Below, one piece after another: positions 42,577-50,219 of a DNA stretch of 64,000 nucleotides (positions are counted from its first letter, which is position 1; each line of letters begins with the position of its first letter). The notes under the pieces are model-generated. The model had not been told where the DNA came from and did not search any database. It saw nothing but the letters and a program-made list of their open reading frames with translations. The stretch is from Planctomycetia bacterium (lineage in GTDB: Bacteria > Planctomycetota > GCA-002687715). The DNA is taken from contig SXUL01000088.1 in assembly GCA_005790545.1 (NCBI GenBank), forward strand, positions 89,468-153,467, written 5' to 3'. Both the position numbers and the translations under genes were made by a program.

Positions 42577-43611
42577 GTGAAGCTGCGGTCGGGGATATGG
42601 CGCTGGTTGCGTGGCGTGGACGTGGGCGCTCCGGGAACGCTCATGCGGGCGTTCTTGGTGCCGGGCGCCGTGCTCTACGGCATGGCCATGCTGTTGCGGC
42701 GCCGCATCCGCAAACCAGTGCGAGCGGCCGTGCCTGTCGTGAGTGTCGGCAACCTCGAACTGGGCGGTACCGGAAAGTCGCCTTGTGTGCGTTGGCTCGC
42801 GTTGCGACTTATGGAGCGGGGAGTCAGAGTGCTGGTTGTCTCTCGCGGCTACGGAGCCCGCGTCCAAAGCGGGCTCGACGAAGAAGGTGCTGAACTCGCG
42901 GCCCACGGTGTGCGCGTGGCTCAGGGGCGCGCGCGCGCGGCGCTCATCGCGTCTGCGTTGCAGACAGCGCAGGCTGATCTCGTGTTGCTGGATGACGGAT
43001 TCCAGCAATTGGATGTGGCTGTGGATTGTCACATCCTGCTTCTTGATGCTCAGCGTCCATTCGGGGCCGGTTGGACATTGCCTGCGGGCAGTCTGCGGGA
43101 ATGTCCCATGCTGGTTCCGTCGCCTCATTTCATCGTTCTCACGCGCACGGATGCTGTGGATGCCTCGACGTTGCAGGCCTCGCGGCGCTGCGTGGAACGG
43201 AGGTTCCCGGATGTGCCGATCCTGCATGGCCGGCAGGTTGTGATGTCGGAGGGGGGGAGCGCGGGCGCAGGGCTTGCCGGGCGGCGCGTGCATCTTCTTG
43301 CGGGCATCGCTCGCCCTGAGGAGTTCCAGCGCCTCTCGACGGCAGAGGGCGCCGAGGTCACTGGAACGACCTTCATGCCAGACCATCACGCGTGGAGCGC
43401 GGGAGAGGTGCGTGCAGCCGCAGAGCAGGGACGCGCCGAGGGCGCGGAGGTGCTCCTCACCACGGGCAAGGACCTGCCGAAGGTCGCCGGATGCGCGACA
43501 GCCATTCCGCTCCATGTCCTGCGGGTGGGATTTGAACTCGAGGACGGTGACGTGGCCGCGCTCGATGCGGCGCTGGCTGCGCGCATCCAGGGGAAGGGCC
43601 CGCCGGACTGA
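42577..43611 (+). CDS. lpxK: Tetraacyldisaccharide 4'-kinase
   Basis: 344 aa. It phosphorylates the 4' position of the lipid A precursor at the inner membrane. The P-loop VGNLELGGTGKSP, the SRGYG motif, LDDGFQQL and DAQRPFGAGW are all diagnostic. The GTG start is preceded 6 nt upstream by TAGGTT, a possible -10, with no Shine-Dalgarno. The enzyme shows that this organism makes lipid A. The rest of the lpx pathway is not in the window. It is divergent from the ABC exporter operon. Confidence 0.95.
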   Translation: MKLRSGIWRWLRGVDVGAPGTLMRAFLVPGAVLYGMAMLLRRRIRKPVRAAVPVVSVGNLELGGTGKSPCVRWLALRLMERGVRVLVVSRGYGARVQSGLDEEGAELAAHGVRVAQGRARAALIASALQTAQADLVLLDDGFQQLDVAVDCHILLLDAQRPFGAGWTLPAGSLRECPMLVPSPHFIVLTRTDAVDASTLQASRRCVERRFPDVPILHGRQVVMSEGGSAGAGLAGRRVHLLAGIARPEEFQRLSTAEGAEVTGTTFMPDHHAWSAGEVRAAAEQGRAEGAEVLLTTGKDLPKVAGCATAIPLHVLRVGFELEDGDVAALDAALAARIQGKGPPD

Positions 43612-43656
43612 GGATTGCGGGTCCCCGATTCAGCACTCTTCCCCGGCGCCCGTACT

Positions 43657-43662
43657 TAGAAT
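43657..43662 (+). promoter_or_regulatory. Candidate -10 element (TAGAAT) for the FHA-AAA+ operon
   Basis: TAGAAT ends 7 nt before the ATG at 43670. It overlaps an earlier in-frame ATG at 43661, which would then not be on the transcript. No -35 or Shine-Dalgarno is evident. Confidence 0.4.
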
Positions 43663-43669
43663 GCCATCC

Positions 43670-45520
43670 ATGTCCGAGGCCTCCGATTCCATCCTCTCGC
43701 CGCGCGCCCACCTTTGCATTCGCGGGCCCGGAGGAGTGCGCCGTCTGCCGCTCGATGGGCGCCGGGTGAGCGTGGGGCGTGGCAGCGAGAACACCGTCAC
43801 GCTGCCCGATCCGCGCGTGAGCCGCGAACATCTCGTCTTCGAAATCGAGGAACAGGGCGCACGCTTCCAGGACCTCGGCAGTCAGAACGGGACCTTCCGG
43901 GGCGGAGCGCGGGTAGAGGCAGGATTCCTGCGGAGCGGTGAGAGTCTTTCCGTCGGCAACACGACCCTGGAACTCCACCTGGAAGCGCCCACCAGCCAGA
44001 TGCTGGCAGCACTCCTCGCCATCGAGGAAGAGGCGGCTCTCGATCCGGAAGCCAAAGACCTGCTGGAGAGCGTGCTCGAGGCGGCGATCGCCTGCACCGG
44101 AGCGGAGCGAGGCTTCATCCTCTCCGTGCACCCGTCCGGAATGCGCATGGCGGCAGCGCGCGGTCTCGACAGGGATGAAGTTCCGCTCGCAGAACGGGAG
44201 CTCTCCTGGTCACTCGCCATTCGTGTCGCGACGGGCGGAGAAGATCTTCTGACCGAGGACGCCATCAGCGATGCGCGTCTCGACGCGATGGCTTCTGTGG
44301 AGACGCTCGGCCTCCGCTCGGTTCTGTGCGTGCCGGTGCGCACGCGCTCCGGCATCGTGGCCGTGATCTACGTCGAGCACCGTGGACGGCGTGGTGTCTT
44401 CGGCGAGGAGCAGCGCCTGTTGCTCAGATTGTTCGCCAACCGTGCGGCCATGGCCTTGGCCGCGCAAGAGGCACTGGCCGCGTCCGAGGAACGACGTCAG
44501 GTTGCGGAGGCACGCACCGCACGTCAGGCTCTGGACCTCGCACAGCGCCGTCAAGAACTCGAGTCACTCCGCGGTCCGGATGCTGCGTCCATGCTGCTCG
44601 CAGGTTCGGGTTCGCGCATGCAGGAGATCCGCACGCAGCTCACGCGTTTTGCGGCGACGGATCTGGCAGTGCTCATCTGGGGTCCAAGCGGTACAGGCAA
44701 GGAGCTCGCGGCGCGCATGGTGCATGACGGCTCCGCGCGGAAGAATGGCCCGTTCACAGTCATCGCCTGCGCAGCCGTGCCCGAGTCGTTGCTCGAAAAC
44801 GAACTCTTCGGCCACGAGCGCGGGGCGTTCTCTGGTGCCGAGGAAGCGGCGCCGGGGCTCTTCGAGTCCGCGCATGGCGGCACGCTGGTTCTGGACGGCA
44901 TCGAGAGCATGTCCACCGAGATGCAGTCGCGCCTGCTGCGCATCATCGAGGCCGCGGAGGTGCGGCGTCTCGGTGGCCGTGAAGCGCGGCAGGTGGATGT
45001 GCGCATCGTCTCGATCCTGCGCGAGGATCCGCTGGAACTCGTGCGTGCGGGTCGTCTGCGGCAGGACCTCTATTACCGTTTGCGGGTTCTCGAACTGTGC
45101 ATGCCGGGGCTGGCGGAACACCGCGAGGACATCCCCGAGATTGCGCTGGCATTGTTGCGGAAGCATGGCGGCGAGGCCACGCCCGAGCTCTCGCCCTGTG
45201 CGCTCGCGGCTCTTGCTGCCGCACCCTGGCCGGGGCATGTCCGCGAACTTGAGAACACGCTGCGTCGCGCGAGTCTCGGGCTTCCCGCACTCATCAGCGC
45301 GGCCGATCTCGATCTCCCGCGCGCAGACACTCCGCGCATCCTGGAGGTGGAGGGCAGAACCTGGGCCACCCTCACCGAGCTTGTCGATGCAGTCGAGCGG
45401 CGTCAAATCATGGAAGCGTTACGGTTCCATGAGGGCAACAAGACGGCTGCTGCACGTGCTCTCGGAACCACCCGCTTCACCTTGCAACGCCGCCTTGAAC
45501 GGCTCGGGATCATCACATGA
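43670..45520 (+). CDS. FHA-GAF-AAA+ (sigma-54 type)-Fis regulator with damaged ATPase motifs
   Basis: 616 aa. Domains in order: FHA (about 10-95; VGRGSENTV, SREHLVF, DLGSQNGTF), GAF (about 120-285), AAA+ (about 310-535) and a Fis-type helix-turn-helix (NKTAAARALGTTRFTLQRR). Walker A is intact (GPSGTGKE). Three sigma-54 activator motifs are changed: GAFTGA is GAFSGA, Walker B L-D-E is LDG, and the sensor I region reads VSILRED instead of A-A-T-N. ATP hydrolysis and sigma-54 remodelling may therefore be lost. The FHA domain suggests control by Thr phosphorylation, perhaps by the kinase two genes downstream. The stop overlaps the next ATG. Confidence 0.85.
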   Translation: MSEASDSILSPRAHLCIRGPGGVRRLPLDGRRVSVGRGSENTVTLPDPRVSREHLVFEIEEQGARFQDLGSQNGTFRGGARVEAGFLRSGESLSVGNTTLELHLEAPTSQMLAALLAIEEEAALDPEAKDLLESVLEAAIACTGAERGFILSVHPSGMRMAAARGLDRDEVPLAERELSWSLAIRVATGGEDLLTEDAISDARLDAMASVETLGLRSVLCVPVRTRSGIVAVIYVEHRGRRGVFGEEQRLLLRLFANRAAMALAAQEALAASEERRQVAEARTARQALDLAQRRQELESLRGPDAASMLLAGSGSRMQEIRTQLTRFAATDLAVLIWGPSGTGKELAARMVHDGSARKNGPFTVIACAAVPESLLENELFGHERGAFSGAEEAAPGLFESAHGGTLVLDGIESMSTEMQSRLLRIIEAAEVRRLGGREARQVDVRIVSILREDPLELVRAGRLRQDLYYRLRVLELCMPGLAEHREDIPEIALALLRKHGGEATPELSPCALAALAAAPWPGHVRELENTLRRASLGLPALISAADLDLPRADTPRILEVEGRTWATLTELVDAVERRQIMEALRFHEGNKTAAARALGTTRFTLQRRLERLGIIT

Positions 45521-46515
45521 ACTGTGCGCAATGGTCTTCTGTCATGCTGCTCGCTCTCGTTTCCGCTCAGGCGCAAGCGCAGGATGCGAGCGCAGAAGTG
45601 GAGAGCATCGGCACCGGCATGGGCACGAAGCTCGAGGCTCTTGAGTCTGACCATTTTCTGTTTGTCCTCGGAGTCCCCCGCACGCAGGCCCAGCCTTCGG
45701 TGCAGGCCGCGGAGGGAGCGTGGAAGGAGTTCTCAGCCTTCTCCGGGGTGACGGATTCTGGCGAACTGTTCGGTTCGAAGAAGCCGTTGGTCGGGCTCTT
45801 CGCGGCAAAGGCAGGCTACGACAAGTTCGCCGAGTGGTATGGCGCGACCTACAAGCCCTGGCCTGGTTTCGTGGACAATGTGAAGCGAGCTGTCTTCTGG
45901 CCGCAGCCACACCCGCGCATTGCAACCTTTACACACTTGAGGCCCAACACGCCGGAATCCGTGCGCAACGTCATTGCGCACGAGGTGGGGCATCTCCTCA
46001 TCATGCGCTGGAAGTACCACAACAACTTCCTGCCACCGTGGCTCGAAGAAGGGTTTGCATGCTGGATCGAGGCGAAGACCCTCGGGCGCAGCAACTGTTA
46101 CTGCTTCGCCGGTGGCTACGGTGATCGCGCCACGCGCCTCGACAAGATCAATGACATCGAATGGCCCCGCTGGAAGGCTGCCGTGGCTCTGCAGGTGAAG
46201 GGCAACCACGACAAGGCTCTGAAGAGCATCATCCCCATGACGCTTTCTGATCTCAGTGCCGCAGAAATGGGCAAGGCTTGGAGCATGGTCGACTGGATGA
46301 TCGCCCAAGGCGAGGGCAAGTTCCTGAAGTTCGTCGAGCGCATGAAAGCTCTGTGGCCGAAGGACATCGTCTTCGAGCACTCCGAGGCGAAGGGCACGGC
46401 GCAGGAGAAGGCCCTTCAGGAAGTGTTCGGCCTGGACCCGGAGGGGATCGACAAGGCCTGGCGCGCCTGGGTGGGCGCGAACTACAAGCTCCTGAAGGAG
46501 CCCGCGCGCAAGTGA
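45517..46515 (+). CDS. Secreted HEVGH-type (gluzincin-like) peptidase, DUF1570-like
   Basis: 332 aa. A signal peptide (about residues 1-21, ending AQAQA) is followed by a domain with VIAHEVGHLLI and a downstream EEGFACWIE, the H-E-x-x-H plus distal Glu arrangement of gluzincin-like peptidases. Such DUF1570-like proteins are frequent in Planctomycetota, often as family expansions. The ATG overlaps the previous stop (ATGA), so it belongs to the FHA regulator operon. A role as a secreted effector or sensor of this signalling unit is inference. Confidence 0.75.
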   Translation: MNCAQWSSVMLLALVSAQAQAQDASAEVESIGTGMGTKLEALESDHFLFVLGVPRTQAQPSVQAAEGAWKEFSAFSGVTDSGELFGSKKPLVGLFAAKAGYDKFAEWYGATYKPWPGFVDNVKRAVFWPQPHPRIATFTHLRPNTPESVRNVIAHEVGHLLIMRWKYHNNFLPPWLEEGFACWIEAKTLGRSNCYCFAGGYGDRATRLDKINDIEWPRWKAAVALQVKGNHDKALKSIIPMTLSDLSAAEMGKAWSMVDWMIAQGEGKFLKFVERMKALWPKDIVFEHSEAKGTAQEKALQEVFGLDPEGIDKAWRAWVGANYKLLKEPARK

Positions 46516-49490
46516 ACCAAGCTGCCTGGCCCCGGATCACCGGCTTCCGTGTGCTCAAGGCCTTGGGCAGGGGGGCCGCCAGTCGCGTCTTTCTTGCAGA
46601 GCAGGAAGGCACGGAGCGCTGTGTGGCTCTGAAGGTGGTCACCTGCGCAGAGGGTGTTGCCGCCGAGAGACTCGCGCGCGAAGCGCGCATCCTTGCGAGC
46701 CTCGATCATCCCGGACTTGTGCGTGTCTATGCGGCCGGCAGCGACGGCCCGTTGTGCTGGATCGCACTCGAGCATGTGCGAGGAGGATCGCTCGAGGATC
46801 TTCTTGCGGATGGGCCATTGCCCTGGAGTCGCGCCCGTGAGATCTGGGTCGGAGTGTTGGAAGCTCTCGCTGAGATGCACAGGCGCGGCATGGTGCACCG
46901 CGATGTGAAGCCGGCGAACATCCTCATGGACGAATCTGGACGACCACGACTGGCCGACTTCGGTCTCGCGCGCGCTGCCTCCGATCCGGGGCTGACTTCC
47001 CACGGCGGGACACTCGGCACGCCGCTCTTCATGGCTCCGGAGCAGATTCACGCGCCCTCGCTGGCAGGCCCGCGGGCGGATGTGTTCAGTGCTGCGCTGG
47101 TGCTCTTCGCAATGCTCCATGGCAAGAGCCCGTTCGCGGCGGAAACCGTGCCGGAAGTCTTGCAGAGGGTGTTGAACCAGCCTCTTCCGGAGCTGCCTCG
47201 GGATGCGGCGCGCCCGCACGCGCTTGACGACTTGCTCGCGGAAGCCACCGCCAAGGACCCCGCGCGACGACCGGCCGATGCAGGCGTGTTGCTCAAGCGT
47301 CTCGGAGATCTCGAATCCGGTCGGCGTGCGCGCTGGATGATCCTCCGGCGCGCCACTCTGGCTGCAGCAGTGCTCCTGCTCGTCAGCGGCGTTGCGCTGC
47401 TCTGGCCGCGCGCATCCGTTGTTGAACCGGTGCCGTCGCCGGTTGCGGCGCCGCCCGCGCCTGTGAGCACCGCACAGGTCGTTGCCGAGGTGTGGCCGGG
47501 GAAGGACGCCACGCTGGCCGACTGGTTGGCTGCCGAGCGCAGGCAACAGACAGATGGAGCACCTGGACCGGTGGTGCATCCGGGACGTGCAGCCATGATC
47601 GAGCTCGCTGTCAGGGAGCTCGAGTTGCTGCAGCGCGCGGAGTTTTCCCCCGGATCTTTCGAACAACTGTCGGCTGCATGGCCGGAGTGGCTGAGCACCA
47701 ACGAGTCGGTGCGTCCGCGCCTGTCCGAGGCGCGTGCACGCGTGGCGGCGGAGGCACTGTTGCGGCGCGCCGAGGCAGCGGCACGAAGAACACAGATTCT
47801 CGGGGCGGTGGAGGCGGCAGGTGCAGGTCGTTTCTGGTCGCGCGTCGCGGCAGATCAGCATCTGAAAGCGGAGTTCTCGAAGGCCGGGATTGCAGCGGTG
47901 CCAGATGTGGAGCGTGAAGCCTGGGCGGCAGCTTGTGACGCAACCGTGAGCGCGCTGGTGCAGGCTGGTGAGCGGCGCCTTGCAGACACGTTGGACAAAG
48001 TCCGGAGCTTCAGTTCCGGGGGCAAGTTCGTTCAGGCCATGCAGATGCTGGAGGGGTTGCGCGAGGCCGCGCATCTGCCGGGAGCGTCGGAGACCATCGA
48101 ACGACAACGCGAGGCCGTCCGCAGCGAAGACCAGCGACGCTTCGACCTCATGGAGAGTACGCGGGCCGGGGTGGTGCATGCTCTTGCGCTGCGGCGCCGT
48201 GGCGACGCCTTCAACGCGGTCCGCGGGGCATTGGAATGCGCTTTGAGTTCCGCAGCGACCGAGCCTTTGGATGCAGCACGCGCGGAACTTGCATTGGAGC
48301 GCGGAAGTCTGCTGCTGGCCGGCGTGAATCTTGAAACCACGCTCTATCGCGATGCCATGCTGTCCGCTCCGGGCGCCATCGGGCGCGCGTTGCCGCTGCG
48401 TCTGCATGGCGAAGCAGCGCGCGGTCAGCGGAGGCTGGTGGGCGTTTCCGAGGACAGCCTGGAGTGGGAGCGTGAAGCAGACGGGTTCCGTTCACGCGTG
48501 AAACTGAATGCGATGGATGCCACGACACTGCTCGCCATTGCGGGGAAGCAGACCGAGAAGCACGCGGCTCTCGCCGTTGTGATTGCGCGACTCAATTGCG
48601 GAGATGCGGTGGGACTCGCGGACTGCACTCTCCTGAAGCTGCGCGAGACGGAGGAGTTGCTCGCAGCCATCGAAGGGGTGCGCCGGGCCAACGCATCATC
48701 AGCTCTGGAAAGGGACGCCTGGGATGTGCTGGCGCGCGTTCGCAGTGCCGTTGCGCTGGGAGACATGGTGGGCGCGGATTCCGCATTGGCTCGTGTGGCG
48801 GCGCTCCGTGAACGCGCGGCGAGGCCGGTGCCACCGGGTTGGCGGGAGATTCATGCTGAGGAATCGGGCTGGGAGAGATTCCTCGTCGTGGCCGGGCGGC
48901 AGCAGAAGTTCGCGGTGCGAGAGGGATGGTTGCTCCAGCGCGACATGGACGCAGCGGCGTGGGTGGCCACGCCGGGTCCGGATCTGCGTTGCGGCAAGGC
49001 CCGCATGAATGAAGGCGGCATCCTCGTGCCAGCCGGTATGCAGGAGGGTGAAGCACTGGCTCTGCAACTTCCAGAGGGAGCCTTCAAACTCTCGTGGAGC
49101 CTGGAATGCGAACCGGCCATGTTGGTCGGGAGTGCGGGGGAGCGCTCCTTCGTGGTGGTCTTGCGCGAGAGCGTCGAGGCTGCGCGTGCAGAGCCACTGC
49201 ACGGGCTGGAACGAGGTCTTCTTGGGTGGCGGCGTGTGGATCGCGCTCTTGCCTTTGATGGCCCACTGAGCGAGTGGCACGCGCGCTGGAATTCATCCCG
49301 TTCGTTTCCGCGTGAGGCCTCCACGCGCTGGTTGCTGAGTCGCGATGCCAAGGGGCAGCTCACTCTTGAGCGGGGAGCAGCGCGTCTGGATTTTGGCTTG
49401 CAGGCAGCAGCGTCACGCTTCGGCCTGCAAGCGCCCGAGCCGCTGCAACTGGGTGCCTTGCAACTGGAACTGCGAGACCGTCAGGAGTGA
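46512..49490 (+). CDS. Membrane Ser/Thr kinase with large C-terminal region
   Basis: 992 aa. The kinase domain (about residues 10-265) has LGRGAASRVFLAEQ as a modified glycine loop, VALKVV, HRDVKPANILMD, ADFGLARA and APEQIH. One hydrophobic segment (about 278-298, LAAAVLLLVSGVALLW) follows. About 690 residues then lie on the other side of the membrane and include helical stretches rich in Ala/Glu/Arg. The last 150 residues resemble a beta-sandwich-like domain. The GTG overlaps the upstream stop (GTGA). The C-terminal region is the likely sensor. The convergent rbfA gene overlaps its end by 10 nt. Confidence 0.87.
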   Translation: MNQAAWPRITGFRVLKALGRGAASRVFLAEQEGTERCVALKVVTCAEGVAAERLAREARILASLDHPGLVRVYAAGSDGPLCWIALEHVRGGSLEDLLADGPLPWSRAREIWVGVLEALAEMHRRGMVHRDVKPANILMDESGRPRLADFGLARAASDPGLTSHGGTLGTPLFMAPEQIHAPSLAGPRADVFSAALVLFAMLHGKSPFAAETVPEVLQRVLNQPLPELPRDAARPHALDDLLAEATAKDPARRPADAGVLLKRLGDLESGRRARWMILRRATLAAAVLLLVSGVALLWPRASVVEPVPSPVAAPPAPVSTAQVVAEVWPGKDATLADWLAAERRQQTDGAPGPVVHPGRAAMIELAVRELELLQRAEFSPGSFEQLSAAWPEWLSTNESVRPRLSEARARVAAEALLRRAEAAARRTQILGAVEAAGAGRFWSRVAADQHLKAEFSKAGIAAVPDVEREAWAAACDATVSALVQAGERRLADTLDKVRSFSSGGKFVQAMQMLEGLREAAHLPGASETIERQREAVRSEDQRRFDLMESTRAGVVHALALRRRGDAFNAVRGALECALSSAATEPLDAARAELALERGSLLLAGVNLETTLYRDAMLSAPGAIGRALPLRLHGEAARGQRRLVGVSEDSLEWEREADGFRSRVKLNAMDATTLLAIAGKQTEKHAALAVVIARLNCGDAVGLADCTLLKLRETEELLAAIEGVRRANASSALERDAWDVLARVRSAVALGDMVGADSALARVAALRERAARPVPPGWREIHAEESGWERFLVVAGRQQKFAVREGWLLQRDMDAAAWVATPGPDLRCGKARMNEGGILVPAGMQEGEALALQLPEGAFKLSWSLECEPAMLVGSAGERSFVVVLRESVEAARAEPLHGLERGLLGWRRVDRALAFDGPLSEWHARWNSSRSFPREASTRWLLSRDAKGQLTLERGAARLDFGLQAAASRFGLQAPEPLQLGALQLELRDRQE

Positions 49491-49912
49491 TCTGGATCAG
49501 GGGCTGCATCAGCCTGAGGAGCCGCCTCGGGTGATGACGTCTCTCCGCGTGCGGCCTCCCGCTGATCATCCTCTGCGCGCGCATCGCGGATGAGTCGCGT
49601 CATGCGGTCGATGCCCTCGATGGCCTCATCGAACTCGAGAAAGAGTATCGGGACTTTGCGCAGGCGCAGTGCGCCTGCCACCTCGCGCTGGATGAAAGGG
49701 CGAGCTGCGTCCAGCGCTGCGGCCGTGGCGGTGCGCGCGCCACCTTCTTCGAGGCAGGACCACCACACGCGGCAGGATTCGAAATCGCGCGCGAGCTTCA
49801 CGTGTGTGATGGTGACGAATCCGAGACGTGGATCGGCGAGATCCCGCTGCACGACGGTGGCGACTTTCCTGAAGATGATCTCTTCGAGGCGCTTGAGACT
49901 GCGTGAAGCCAT
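49481..49912 (-). CDS. rbfA: Ribosome-binding factor A
   Basis: 143 aa. RbfA is a KH-fold protein that binds the 30S subunit during 16S maturation. The core (about residues 1-115) has RLEEIIFRKVATVVQRDL, LGFVTITHVKLARDF and the VPILFLEFDEAIEG motif. The last 25 residues form an Ala/Asp/Pro-rich acidic tail. Its ATG overlaps the stop of the DUF503 gene by one base (TGATG). It is last in the nusA-infB operon, as in many bacteria. Confidence 0.93.
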   Translation of the reverse strand: MASRSLKRLEEIIFRKVATVVQRDLADPRLGFVTITHVKLARDFESCRVWWSCLEEGGARTATAAALDAARPFIQREVAGALRLRKVPILFLEFDEAIEGIDRMTRLIRDARAEDDQREAARGETSSPEAAPQADAAPDPDHS

Positions 49913-50193
49913 CAGAGGAACTCCGTTTGCAGATCGGTCACTTCGGCCTCGCGCAAGTTCTCGAGGAAGTTGCGCACCCGTGCGGCGAGGCTCCGGATGA
50001 GTTTTGCATCGCCGCTCACGAGGGCGATGCCGATGCTGGCTGTGTGCCAGTCATCCGCAATGCCCGTTTCCGCCGCTGCAGCACCGAAGCGCTGACGCAG
50101 GCGGTCCACCGTACTCTTCACCACGCGGCGCCGGTCCTTGAGGGATTCGGCTCCGGGGATTCCGAGTTCCACTTGGAGGATCGCCACAAACAA
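49912..50193 (-). CDS. DUF503 family protein (YlxP-like)
   Basis: 93 aa. The sequence VELGIPGAESLKDRRRVVKS is typical of DUF503/YlxP, found between infB and rbfA in many bacteria and linked to ribosome biogenesis. The start is TTG at 50193 or GTG at 50187; a GGGGTG element lies upstream. It is 26 nt downstream of infB. Gene order supports the assignment strongly. Confidence 0.88.
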   Translation of the reverse strand: MFVAILQVELGIPGAESLKDRRRVVKSTVDRLRQRFGAAAAETGIADDWHTASIGIALVSGDAKLIRSLAARVRNFLENLREAEVTDLQTEFL

Positions 50194-50219
50194 GCGGCAG
50201 CACCCCGTTCAGCGCAGCC

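Noticed and set aside
46482..48407. 641-codon minus-strand ORF opposite the large kinase
   Set aside because: Antisense to a protein with complete kinase motifs; Cys/His/Arg-rich without a fold.
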